Under the pieces are notes generated by a model. That model did not search any database and was not told where the DNA came from. It worked only from the letters and a program-made list of their open reading frames with translations. The position numbers and the translations under genes are program-made. A stretch of 64,000 nucleotides of DNA from Coffea arabica (Eukaryota; Streptophyta; Magnoliopsida; Gentianales; Rubiaceae): positions 25,111,557 to 25,175,556 of the forward strand of contig NC_092320.1 of NCBI RefSeq assembly GCF_036785885.1. The letters are read 5' to 3'. Positions 11,901 through 24,988 of the stretch are shown one piece after another. Every line of letters begins with the position of its first letter. Position 1 is the stretch's first letter.

Positions 11901-13099
11901 AGAGGGTAATATGAAAAACTATGTCTAATCAATTAACCATGCCAACTTGCTTAGTGGGGCAGCAGAGCAACAGAATAAAATTGAGGTACTACACAAACCT
12001 GCTTATCTCTGTTTGGAAAGTAGTACTTTTCCAGAAGAGCTTTTAGTATTTCACTCAGTTTTGGAGCAGGTTCTCCGTGTTTGTGGTGTGGGACACCCAT
12101 TTCATGTTCCATTTGTAGTGTTTCATCCTGACCAGGATCTCCATTTGTTTGGAAATTAAAATCCCGCTCATGCTCCGCTTGCAGGTTTTCAATCTGAGCA
12201 GGTTCTAGATGTGTTTGGCAAAGAACACGCATCTCATGTTCCAATTGTATTTTTTGGTTCTGAGAAGGTTCCTTACATGTTTGGATGTGAGAATCAAGGT
12301 CCTTCTCTGTTTGTAGGCTTTCAATTTTCGCAGGATCTCCATCTGTTTGAAAACAAACATCCAATTCATCTTCTGTTTGTTGTTTTTTATTCTGAGCAGG
12401 ATCTCCATCTGTTTGGAAACAAAAGTTTAGTTCATTTTCTGTTTGTTGTTTTTCATTCTGAGCAGGATCTCCATGTGTTTGGGAACTAGACACCTGTCCT
12501 TGTTGCTGTTGCAATTTTTCATTCTTCAATCTCTGAATCGAGATATCTAGCGCCTTGGTCCTCTCTGTCAAAGTATCAAAGCATATCTTAGCCCAAGCAT
12601 CATCTTCCAAAGCCACTTGGGCCTGAAGAAATATAATTTCTTCCTCAAGTTCCTTTATCTCGGCATCAGCCTTAGGTATCAATTTTTTCAGCACTTCGAT
12701 ACAACACCTTTCATTTATAGCATCTTCTTCCATGACATCTATGACACACATATAATAGAAAAGAGGGGACCTTAAGTCAGTCTAAAAAATGTCCCTAAAG
12801 AAACTGATTAGCAAACATTGTAAAGGGGATAAACTTACCGCACCCCACACCAGAGGAGAAATCAGACTGCCAATTTCCTTTAAAATGAGCACTGTCATCT
12901 GTAACCAAAAATTACACAAACAAAAATAAGAAGTCAGCTTTAGTGAAATAGAAAATTTCCATCCTGCAAAATTCGAATCTATACAGAGTTCCAGTAATTT
13001 TTTCAGTCTAAACAACCACCAGTAGTAACTTGAATCATTTAGCTAAAACAAGGCAGAGCAACCTTCACAAATTGGTGGATCCCAGAGAGAAGAATCCAT
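8941..13099 (-). CDS. Rho-N/SAP-like domain protein with 22-residue repeats, seven exons
   Basis: Exons (minus strand): 13063-13099, 12839-12898, 11999-12738, 11067-11204, 10743-10898, 10460-10654, 8941-9795. All six introns are GT-AG and phases agree throughout, giving 727 codons. The start MDSSLWDPPIC is chosen because it opens exon 1 and joins in frame. Residues ~35-115 are a Cys-containing helical or coiled-coil region (IKELEEEIIFLQAQ). Residues ~120-260 hold six 22-residue repeats. Residues ~685-726 (LSMAQLRAMAKERNLKRYS, SDLIKLL) match the Rho-N/SAP helical nucleic-acid-binding type. Codon 367 (10773-10775) is TAG, so the main model is broken unless exon 5 ends earlier at a GC donor. I do not recognise the full protein. 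A DNA- or RNA-associated role is inferred only from the C-terminal domain. Confidence 0.7.
12056..12481 (-). repeat. Six and a half coding repeats of 66 bp (22 residues)
   Basis: In exon 3, units of the form QTDGDPAQNxKQQTExELDxCF recur in register, ending with a partial HHKHGEPAPK. Later copies diverge (CKEPSQNQKIQLEHEMRVL, HLEPAQIENLQAEHERDFN), so the array is old, with the first two copies most alike. The repeats are acidic and glutamine-rich and look helical. Copy number may vary between alleles. Confidence 0.85.
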
Positions 13100-15896
13100 A
13101 GTCTTAGTCAATTTCGACCTGCAGTATGAGTACGAAAATATGATGATAAAATATTTTGGTGATACAGAGAAAATTTTTCCAACAGATATCTGTTGTTGAA
13201 TCTGTAAATAAAGAAATATCAGCAGTATACACATCCAGATTTTTCAAAGAAGAAAGATGATTAAAAAGCCATCTCAGCATTAACTTAGGACAAGATAGTT
13301 CATCCCACGCAACAGTGATCCTGCTAGCATGCAGATTATGTAATACCTTGATAGCATGAAGATTATACATCCAAGTCATTGGCCGGCATTCCCCTCCTGT
13401 CTAATTTTCACAGTTGGAGAGTCTAATCTAAAACTGAGTCTTTGGTTAAATGCAAACTTTCATGCTTTCCATTGTCTCATTCTGAGTTCTTCTAGATGGA
13501 ATATTTCTGAAACTTTGCAGTCATTTCATGAATTCTCTTATAGTGTTTCCACCATTAATTATGATACTCAGCATATACTGAGAAAAGCTTTGTCCTCTGG
13601 GTTGTGAGGGCTAGTTTACGATCTCATGCAGCAGTTTGGAAACAATAGATATGTAAGGCAAGTCTCATCCAAATATTCAGATATGGTGAGCAACCTCAAG
13701 TTATCTTCTGAAAACAGCAAAGATAAAACAAAAGCAGGTCTCACAGCTAAAAGTTGGAATAAAGTTGTCTAAATCCAGCAGTATGTCCTGGTTTATGTAG
13801 CATGTTAGGAGTTTCAGTTTTCTAGAATGCTTCTTTTGTTTTTGTGTTTGAATGTTTTTTTCAGTTGCATACAGTGTTGAAGCTCCAGAAGAAATCATGT
13901 GAAACAACAGCATCTTAGATTTGGTGACCTGTTTACTTCTGAACATAGCTTTCATTTCCTCCATCTTACATATTAGTTTACTGGAATGAATTCCCCAGGT
14001 ATCATTTCAACTTTTTCATTCAGTACTAAATGGAAACTAGTAGTACCTTACTGTAATTGGAAGAGCTACTAATTGAAGAACACCTCTAATTCCCATATGT
14101 TTAAAACAAATACTGAATATTTAGGCAGAAATATCATCTAGCAAGAAAGGATATGGGGAACAAAATGGATGAGTTGTTAACAGTAACGGAGAAGGTGTTG
14201 ATCAACTGCAAGAAGTGTCTACGCGCCCCAATGGTACCATTGCTCTGTAGCATTAGGGAAGAAGATCCTTGTAAGTTATACACTTTCCCCAGACTTGTTC
14301 CATCAGGAATTTTGGCCTATGAACCATCCCAAAATTATTCTCCTTAAGAATCTAATTAGCGAGCTCAATACTGGATTGCATACGCAAAGATGAAATATTA
14401 AAACTTGGCAAATGAAATTGACTTTTGCGCATCAGCTTTCAACTTTTTTCACATTAGATTGAATGGTAAATATGTTACGTACATGTAGCATTGTATAAGG
14501 GAACAAAGAAGACATGTACATAAATACTCAAATAAGGCGGCTGTCATTAGAAAAATCATTCCCTTAACAAGAATAGACGGGAATTACACAAAAAAGAGGA
14601 AAACAGACAAATCGTACAAAAGAAGAACTAATTCATCCATAGCCACAGCAAATGCTCTAACTAGACCTTTGTCTATTTCAAATGTGGGGATGCTTCAATT
14701 GACTGTCAAATTTTTCCACTCATCCATGGCCTTATTCTAGTAAAAGTCAAACAAATTTCTTTCTTATTTCTGTTGATATTCTTCTGGTATCTTTTGTCAT
14801 GTAACTGTTGTCATCTTTTCTTATTTTTTGTTTCTAATTTTTGCATCACCACTTCTGAAGAAGGAAGAAGGAAGAAGAAAAGCTTTTGTATCGACCACTT
14901 CTTCAACCTGGTAGTCTCAACTTGATCAAACGGTATACTATGGTCAACTTGTCCAAGTCCTCAGACGAATACAAGATGTCCATCTTTGAGATCCTTTGCA
15001 ACTGTAATCTTGTAAAAGGAAGTTGATGATAATCTAACTTCTCCTCAAGGCTAAGCTTGAGGTTCGGTTTGTTTAGTTCACAGGTATAAAGCGTTTAACT
15101 CGTGGTAAAGCAAACCACAGGGCAATTATTGGTTATAGACGAACAAAATCAACCTATAGTTCTACTTAGCAGAATCCCAAAGGAACTAATTTTGCAGATT
15201 ACTTGCAAGTAATCGACCATTAGACATCTCTAAAGTCTAAACAACACTGCCAAAAGGATCACAACTCACCAATAAACCGAACCATCATACACCAAACGCT
15301 GAAATCACATCTCATAAGCGAGCACAATCAAGGCAATGAGAGAATGCTAATATCAATCAAGAGCCAACTTGCATTTCTTGTCGAGCATATCGATGGTAAT
15401 GAATGGGAAAAACAAAAACTTCAAATGACCAAAATTCCAAGCTCGGACTATCATACATCAAAACATTGAAATTAAATCTCATTAGGAAGCACAATCAAAG
15501 GCGATGAGAGAACACTAATAAGCAAGTGCAATCAAGGCGATGAGAGCGCTAATAGCAATCAAAAGTAGGCTGTGGTTTTTCTCAAATTTTCTTGTCACAT
15601 CTCGAAGCATACAAGGTAGTAATTGAATGGAAAAAACAAAAAACTTCAAATGACCAAAAATTTCCAGGGCGCGCGAATATTGAAAACTTCTGAACTTTAT
15701 TAACAAATCAAATAACACCACCATTAATTCCCATCACAAACATGGAACACCACCACCAAATCCCTAAACTATACATTTAAAAAACGCTTGAGAAGTTATT
15801 AGGACCCATGGCTTGAACACCAACAGAAGTCAAGCAGACAACACAAAATACTGCCATCTTCAAGAGACAGCCTTCAACTGCATATAGATGCAGCAT
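13100..15896. other. Intergenic region with a diverged tandem duplication
   Basis: 13100-13380 probably holds leader sequence of the Rho-N gene, with a 3' splice site (ACTGCAG, minus strand) just upstream of its ATG. 13400-15270 has only short unsupported open frames. About 15280-15436 and 15437-15690 are diverged copies of one sequence (shared CATCATACA, GCACAATCAA, GGCGATGAGAG, ACTTCAAATGACC). 15700-15896 is the ubiquitin 3' UTR, with an AATAAA-type signal (minus strand) at 15696-15701. Confidence 0.5.
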
Positions 15897-17525
<1,629 letters not shown>

Positions 17526-17637
17526 CTTGTTGGGATAGAAAATAGAAAGCCGCTTTTGATAGAAGAATTGGGGAGAATTTCAGAAGACTAGTACAACAAG
17601 AAAGGATGAATGAAAGAAAGAGGGGAAGTTGAGGAAA

Positions 17638-17643
17638 TTTATA
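17638..17643 (-). promoter_or_regulatory. TATA box of the polyubiquitin promoter
   Basis: The minus strand reads CCCTATAAATTTCC, about 110 bp upstream of the leader intron donor. Transcription would start near 17608. The upstream promoter is short before repeats begin: an inverted-repeat arm at 17696 and a foldback element at 17897. Confidence 0.65.
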
Positions 17644-17695
17644 GGGTGAAGAGTCTGAGCGATGACCGACTTGGAAGGGGAAACGGGAGTTCCTT

Positions 17696-17856
17696 GAGGA
17701 GTCGGTCACCAATGACGTTTACGTCTACCAAACCAATGCCCAACGTTAACGGCAATTGGTGATATATGATTATTTTACTATGTAGGTCACGTACCTTAAC
17801 GAAACTGTTCTAAGTCAAAAACGTTTTTAAGTAAGGTCATTGGTGACCGACTCCTC
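17696..17856. repeat. Perfect 21-bp inverted repeat upstream of the ubiquitin TATA box
   Basis: 17696-17716 (GAGGAGTCGGTCACC...) and 17836-17856 are exact reverse complements of 21 bp, separated by 119 bp. The arms start 53 bp upstream of the TATA box. Near the right arm, a ~20-bp direct repeat (AGTCAAAAACGTTTTTAAGT) occurs twice, around 17815 and 17879. Confidence 0.8.
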
Positions 17857-17896
17857 TGAGATATCAACCCAATTTAGTCAAAAACGTTTTTAAGTA

Positions 17897-18679
17897 GGGT
17901 TAATTACATTTACCTCCCCTGAGGTTTGATCATATTACCAATCAATCCCTATAATTTGTCCAAATAATGGTCTCACCCTTTGAATGATCAAACATTTAAC
18001 AAAAACCCCCTTAATGCCGAAAATGCCCTTTTTGAGGCCATATTGCATTAAAAAAAAGAACATATTTTTATTTATTAACCTTCAAGTAATCCAAAAAAAT
18101 AGAAAAAAGTTTTTGCTTATTATTTTATAAAAATCATATCTTTGCTTCCATAAATAGTTTTGAATCAATAATTATTTTAAATCTTAAAAATGAATATTAA
18201 AAATTAGATAAATTGAAAGAAAAATAAAAAAGAAGCAATTATTTTAAATCCTCAAGTATGGTTCGAATTTGTGGTTCAAGGCACGTTGCAGAGAGCACAA
18301 GGCATATTTTTCTCAATTTGAACCATACTTCATGAATTAAAATAAGTTCTTTTTTATTTTTCTTTCAATTTATCTAACTTTTAATATTTATTTTTAAGAT
18401 TTAAAATAATTATTGATTCAAAACTATTTATGGAAGCAAAGATATGGTTTTTATAAAATAATAAAACATTTTTCTATTTTTTTGGATTGCTTTAGGATTA
18501 ATAAAATAAAAATATGTTCTTTTTTTAATGCAATATGGCCTCAATAAGGGCATTTTTGGCATTAAGGGGGTTTTTGTTAAATATTTGATCATTCAAAGGG
18601 TGAGACCGTTATTTGGACAAATTACAGGGATTGATTGATAATATGGTCAAACCTCAGGGGAGGTAAATGTAATTAACCC
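17897..18679. mobile_element. Foldback Mutator-like MITE, 783 bp, 9-bp target duplication
   Basis: The ends are GGGTTAATTACATTTACCTC and its reverse complement. Both are flanked by TTTTAAGTA (17888-17896 and 18680-18688), a perfect 9-bp target duplication. The element is one long near-palindrome with arms of about 350 bp around a short centre near 18290. It has no transposase. The 9-bp duplication and long terminal inverted repeats indicate Mutator superfamily mobilisation. Confidence 0.9.
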
Positions 18680-18984
18680 TTTTAAGTAAGGTCGAAGGTA
18701 CCTGAAAAGATAATCGTAGTTTGCTCAAGGAGAATAGGGGAGTTATAAGTGTCATTCTGGAATTTTTTGTTTTTGTCAAACGTAAAAAATATATACATAT
18801 ATCTATTCCTATTTTTAGGTTACGAAGAAAGGGACAGATCCAACTGAATTATAAATTCACGTCTACTCTTTTAAGCTGTTAATTTTAGTTTGGGATTTTT
18901 TTTCAACGGATGTCTAATAGTCACTCATTAACACATCGAAATTTCACTCAACTTATCTTGTATATACACACATAGTAATTTTTA

Positions 18985-19530
18985 AAGAAAAAATCGTTCA
19001 AAACGTTATTTACATTTTGTCAAATAAAATTTTTCGTCTTTCATATTTAAAATAGTAACTTTACATCTCTTACAAAATTAACTCGGTAAAATTTGACACC
19101 AACTTAAATTTTCGACCATTTTTTATCATGAATTCATTGCGTGATCTATACATGATTTTTTTTTTTAGAGACAAAAGATTAGATCTCATTTGCAATTAAA
19201 TAAATGACCAAATCTATATTCATTTTTGCCCCTAAAAAAGCGGTATATGACACAGACTATATTCATTATTTTTCGTAAAAAAGTAGGATTTGATCCAATT
19301 TATATTAGTTTTTGCTACTAAAAGAGTGAGATTTGACTTTTTTGTATATAAAAATTATTGCATGTGAGTCATATGGTAAATTCATGCTCAAAAGTCATCG
19401 AAAACTTAGGTTGAAATCAATTTTGTGAATGCCAATTTATAAGGGACATAAATTAACATTTTAAAAGTGAAAGATAAAAAAAAGGTTATTTAATAAAATA
19501 TGATGAACATTTTAAACAAATTTTTTTAAT
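18985..19530. mobile_element. Old diverged foldback element related to 22.9 kb
   Basis: The left end GAAAAAATCGTTCAAAACG matches the end of the 22893 element. The right part (CATTTTAAACAAATTTTTTT) is a degraded inverted partner. The corresponding segment near 22490 lacks this ~0.5 kb, which supports insertion after the units duplicated. Exact ends and target duplication could not be resolved. Confidence 0.5.
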
Positions 19531-22500
19531 TAATTTTATCTTTCTAAAAATTTAATATTTGAAGTGCATCTTAACGTGCATTAATGGACAGCCGTTAAAT
19601 AAACAGTTTTAGTTTTGACGAAGTTTAATCTAGTTGCCCATCTTGCTTGACGGAAATGCACAACATGATGTGTTGATATGACACATTATTGACTTAAAGT
19701 CGTTGTGGAATTCCAGCCAGCCGCTAGCTCTTGGAATAACTCGGGCAGTTTGGACTAGTTAGGAAATAGAGAGGAATAATTGGAAAGTTGTGCCGACCAA
19801 AATGACCTATTGAGCGTGGTTGTATGAAACGAATGAGAACTGTTCGACTCGCATGCCCGAATACAGAGCGGAATGGGAATGAGAAAGCCAATTTGTATTA
19901 TTATTATAATTTGCAAGTGCATGACCCAAATAAAAAGAGAAAAAAAACTAGTATGGGATTTAATATGAAAATCAAATCACAAGTAGGGAATGATTGTGGA
20001 CAGGTATTAACTTTTTCACTGTTATGGAAGGATTATTATAGGTCATTAAAACAATTGGTATGGGTATCATTATTCATTCTCAACCCTTAAATTGAGGGTG
20101 CGTGCCGGTAGAGAAGGTATGAATAATCTTTTTTGCTTTACACATGCGCATGAATACACTACATATAATGAAAAACTTGATATAATCAAATAAGCAATCA
20201 AATAATACTTTTGATAACTAAAATCAAATGACCATTGGGTAGTCCAATGGTTAGAGGAAGATTCTTAAAATCTTTCCTTTGAATCTTTTCAGCTGTTAGG
20301 TTCGAGATACGAATTTTGTGCTAAGGTTTAGATTCCATGTTGGCCGTTGGAAGCTAATCAAATTTAGGATTCGAGCCATGTTTGGCAGCTAGAGGAGAAT
20401 CAAATTCAAGATTTGAATTCTATACCAAGTTCGAGTTTGAATTCCATGTTTAGCAATTGGTCATATAGGATTATTAGGTATGTCACCTACCTTACCAAAA
20501 CTTTTCTATTTAGTCCTCTTTTTGTGAAAGTTTTTCCTATAAGACTTCATCTTTCATTATTAACTCAATTTAGTCAAAAATGATTTCAAGTAGATCAAAG
20601 GTACCTAAAAAGATAATCATAGTTTGTACAAGGAAAATGGGGAAGATATAAATAGTGTCATTCAAGAATAAGAAAGCCAATTTGTATTATTATTATAATT
20701 TGCAAGTGTATGCCTCCCCCCTTCCAAAAACAAGAAAAAAAATAACTAATATGGGGCTTATTAACAAGATTTAATATGAAAATCAAATCACAAGTAGGGA
20801 ATGATTGTAGGCAAGTATTAACTTTTTCACTTTTACAGAAGGATTATTATAGGTCATTAAAACAATTGGTATGGGTAGCATTATTCATTATCAACCCTTG
20901 TGTTGAGGGTGAGTGCACGTAGAGAAGGAATGAAAATTTTTTTCACTTTATACTTGCACATGAATACACTACATATAATGAAAAACTTGATATAATCAAA
21001 TAAACAATCAAATAATACTTTCGATAATTAAAATCAAATAACCATTGGGTGGTCCACAGGTTAGAGGAAGATTCTTAAAATCTTTCCTTTGAATCTTTTC
21101 TGCTATTAGGTTTGAGATTCGAATTCTGTGCTAACGTTTAGATTCCATGTTTGCCGTTGGGAGATACGAACCATATTTGACAGTTAGAGGAGAATCAAAT
21201 TCAATATTCAAATTCTGTACCAAGTTCGAGTTCGAATTCCATGTTTAGCAATTGGTCATATAGGATTATTAGGTATGTCACCTACCTTACCAAAACTTTT
21301 CTATTTAGTCCTCTTTTTGTGAAAGTTCTTTCTATAAGTCTTCATCTTTCATTATCAACCCAATTTAGTCAAAAATGTTTTCAAGTAGATCGAAGATACC
21401 TAAAAAGATAATCATAGTTTGCACAAGGAAAACAGAGAAGATATAAATAGTATCATTCAAGAATAAGAAAGCCAATTTGTATCATTATTATAATTTGCAA
21501 GTGTATGCCTTCCCCCCCCCCCCCACAAAAAAAAAAGAAAAAAAAAACAACTAGAGATTTAATATGAAAATCAAATCACAAGTAGAGAATGATTGTAGGC
21601 AAGTCTTAACTTTTTCACTTTTATGGAAGGATTATTATAGGTCATTAAAACAATTGGTATAGGTAGCATTATTCATTCTCAACGCTTGTGTTGAGGGTGT
21701 GTGCACGTAGAGAATGTATGAAAAATCTTTTTCGCTTTACACTTGTACATGAATACACTACATATAATGAAAAACTTGATATAATCAAATAAGCAATCAA
21801 ACAATACTTTTGATAACTAAAATCAAATAACCATTAGGTGGTCCATTGCTTAGAGGAAGATTTTTAAAATCTTTCCCTTGAATCTTTTCTGCTGTCAAGT
21901 TCGATATTCGAATTCTGTGCTAAGATTTATATTCTATGTTGGCAGTTGGGAGAGAACCAAATTTAGAATTCAAACCATGTTTGGCAGTTAGGGGAAGAAT
22001 CAAATTCAAGATTTGAATTCTGCACTAGGGTTCGAGTTTGAATTCCATGTTTAGCAATTGGTCATGTAAGATCATTAGGTATGTCACCTACCTTACCAAA
22101 ACTTTTCTATTTAGTCTCCTTATTTCAAAGTTATTCCTATAAGTCTTCATCTTTCATCATCAACCCAATTTTGTCAAAAACATTTTCAAGTAGATCGAAG
22201 GTACCTGAAAAGATAATCGTAGTTTGCGCAAGGAAAACAGGGAAGATATAAATAGTGCCATTTAGGATTTTTTTGTCAAGCATCAATCATTTACTTATAC
22301 ATTGATTCCTACTCCTATGCTATAAGGAAGGGGACAAATCCAACTATATTATAGATAGTGTCATTTGGGATCCACTATTTTAGGCAATTAATTTTAGTTT
22401 GATATTTTTTAACGGGTGTCCAATGACACTCGTTAATATATTTAAATTTCACTCAATCTATTTTTTTTGTATATACACATGCTAATAATTATTATTTTTT

Positions 22501-22892
22501 CTTATATTTATATAATTTTTAAAATTAATTTTATATTTCTAAAAGTATTTGAAGTATATCTTAACAATCGTCAATGGATAACCATTAAACAAACCGTTTT
22601 AATGTTAACGAAGTTTAATCATATTGCCCATCTTATTTGACGGAAATTTGCGATACAATGTGATGATATGACCCATTGACTTAATAGTCGTTATGAAATT
22701 CCAGCCACTGGCTCTTGGAATAACTCGGTCAGTTTGGTCTAATTAGGAAAAAGATAGGGAGTAATTGGAAAGTTGCACCGACCAAAATGACCAATTGAGC
22801 GTGGTAGTGGAAAACAGATGAGGACTGTTCGGTTCGCATGCCCGAATAGATAGCGGAATGGGAATCAGAATGCCAATTTGTAATATTTATTA

Positions 22893-23997
22893 GGAAAAAT
22901 CGTTCAAAACGTCCCTCACATTTTATAAAATGACTTTTTTCGTCCCTCACTTTTAAAAGTGTAATTTTATGTCCTTTACATATTCACATCGGTCAAATTT
23001 AGTCCCTAACTAGGTTTCCGATCATTTTTTGGCCGGAATCCATCACGTGCCTTGCACATGATCATTTTTGAAGGGTAAATTTGTCAAATTATATTTTACA
23101 TAATCTAATCTACAGTCCTCCATATTTTATAAAACAAATTTTTTCGTCCCTCACATTTTATAAAATGATTTTTTCATCCCTCACATTTCACAAAATGAAT
23201 TTCTCCATCCCTCACATTTCAAAAAATGAATATTTCCATCCCTTACTAATTATGTATGTGAGGGAAACCTTAAAAAAAAAAAAGTGTGTGAATACATTTT
23301 GTTTAAACACAAGTATATGTCTATTTGATTTTGCTTAATAATCCGAATAGCATAAATATATATATGTGTCTATTTGATTTCACTTAACAATACGAATACC
23401 ATATATTATACGTGATCATTTGATTTCATCTGGTATTAGCTAGTAAATAATCTTACATTCATTGTCAAGTTGGCCAATAAAACTATTTTCGGTTAAAATA
23501 CAATAAGAATATGCAAATTAAGGTTCTATTGATAAATATCAGTCATAATCATACAAAAGAGAAGATAGCCCACAAGTTGGGCCCAATTACATACATGTGT
23601 TTATACTATTATTATTAAGCAAAATCAAATAGACATATATATGTGTTTAAAAAATGTATTCACACACATAATTAGTGAGAAATGAAAAATTCATTTTGTG
23701 AAATGTGAGGGAGGGAGAAATTCATTTTGTGAAATGTGAGGGACGAAAAAATTTATTTTATAAAATGTAGAGGACTATAGATGAGATTATGTAAAATATA
23801 ATTTGACAAATTTACCCTTAAAAAATGATCATGTGCCTTGCACATGATGGATTCCGGCCAAAAAATGATCGGAAACCTAGTTAGGGACTAAATTTGTCCG
23901 ATGTGAATATGTAAGGGATATAAAATTACACTTTTAAAAGTGAGGGACGAAAAAAGTTATTTTACAAAATGTGAGGGACGTTTTGGACGATTTTCCC
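22893..23997. mobile_element. Foldback Mutator-like element, 1105 bp, 9-bp target duplication
   Basis: The ends are GGAAAAATCGTTCAAAACG and the inverse of GGGAAAATCGTCCAAAACG. The target duplication TATTTATTA is perfect (22884-22892 and 23998-24006). The arms are about 450 bp around a ~230-bp AT-rich centre and contain internal repeats of CCCTCACATTT. There is no transposase. It lies inside the sequence that reads TATTATTATAATTTGCAAG in the three sister units, so the empty site can be seen. Confidence 0.9.
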
Positions 23998-24429
23998 TAT
24001 TTATTATTTGCAAGCGTGCCCCCCCCCAAAAAAACAAATGGTATGGGGTTTATTAATGAGATAATTAATATGAAAATCAAATCACAAGTAGGGAATGATT
24101 GTGGCAAGTATTCACTTTTTCACTCTTATGGAAGGATTATTATGGGTCATTAAAGCAATTGGTATGGGTATCATTATTCATTCCCAACCCTTGTGTCGAG
24201 GGTGTGTGCATATTGAGAATGTATAAAAAAATCTTTTTTACTTTACAATTGCACATGAATTCACTGCATATAATGAAAAACTTGATATAATCAAATAAGC
24301 AATCAAATAATACTTTTGATAACTAAAATCCAATAATCATTGGGTGGTCCATTGGTTAGAGGAAGATACTTAAAATCTTTCTTTTTCTCTTGAATCTTTT
24401 CTATCCATGTCTAGCAATTGGGAGAGAAT

Positions 24430-24655
24430 CAAATTCAAGATTTGAACCATGTTTGGCAGTTAAGGGAGAATCAAATTCAAGATTCGGATTTTGTACCAAG
24501 GTTCGAATTCGAATTCCATGTTTGGCTGTTGGGAAAGAATCAAATTCATGATTCAAACCATCAATTAGAGGAGAATCAAATTCAGGATTCGAATTTTGTA
24601 CTAGGGTTCAAAATCCACGTGAGAATCAAATTCATGGGATTGAATTAATTCAGGG
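24430..24655 (+). repeat. Short degenerate tandem repeat
   Basis: GAGAATCAAATTCA with GATTCGAATT/GATTTGAA recurs five to six times at irregular spacing of 40-65 bp. The same motif occurs once or twice in each of the upstream units, so it expanded in the last copy. No coding sense. Confidence 0.5.
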
Positions 24656-24988
24656 GAAAATCAGTGAAATTATCGCTCACATTTGTAACAAGTCCTTTTT
24701 TTTGTTCCTCACATATGAAAAGTTATAAAGTGCTCCCTCATATTTACAAAAAAGACTTGTTTTGGGTCCTTGACGGAATTTGCAAAGTTTATTACATTAT
24801 GGAGATCTTCACAAAATGAGACTTCGCCAACATTAGAGCAAAAGTCCACAACTACAAGAAAGAAAGATTTAGGAGACTTAAAAGCCAAGTTTGTTAGTTG
24901 TAAGAAAAAGCTCATTATCCTGATTAGGCCATTAGGGTTATATAAAATTATAAATCAATGTGCAAAGTAAATGAGACCAATCCCTTAA

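Larger units (their letters stand above)
18690..24640. repeat. Block of four diverged duplicated units
   Basis: The anchor AAATCAAATCACAAGTAG occurs at about 19970, 20780, 21569 and 24074. Other shared markers are GAAAGCCAATTTGTATTATT, TGGTCCA/TTAGAGGAAGA and CCTACCTTACCAAAACTTTT. Units are about 0.8 kb. The first and fourth are preceded by an extra shared segment (18690-19880 and 22195-22860). The fourth unit is split by a foldback element. Homopolymer C runs (for example 21511-21523) sit at the same point in several copies. No protein-coding gene is seen. Confidence 0.75.

Noticed and set aside
13701..13964. 87-codon minus-strand frame upstream of the Rho-N gene
   Set aside because: No link to the gene model by splice phase, and no domain. 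It could be leader sequence at most.
20228..20260. tRNA-like phrase GGTCCA...GGTTAGAGG in the duplicated units
   Set aside because: It cannot be folded into a cloverleaf by eye, and there is no T-arm consensus.
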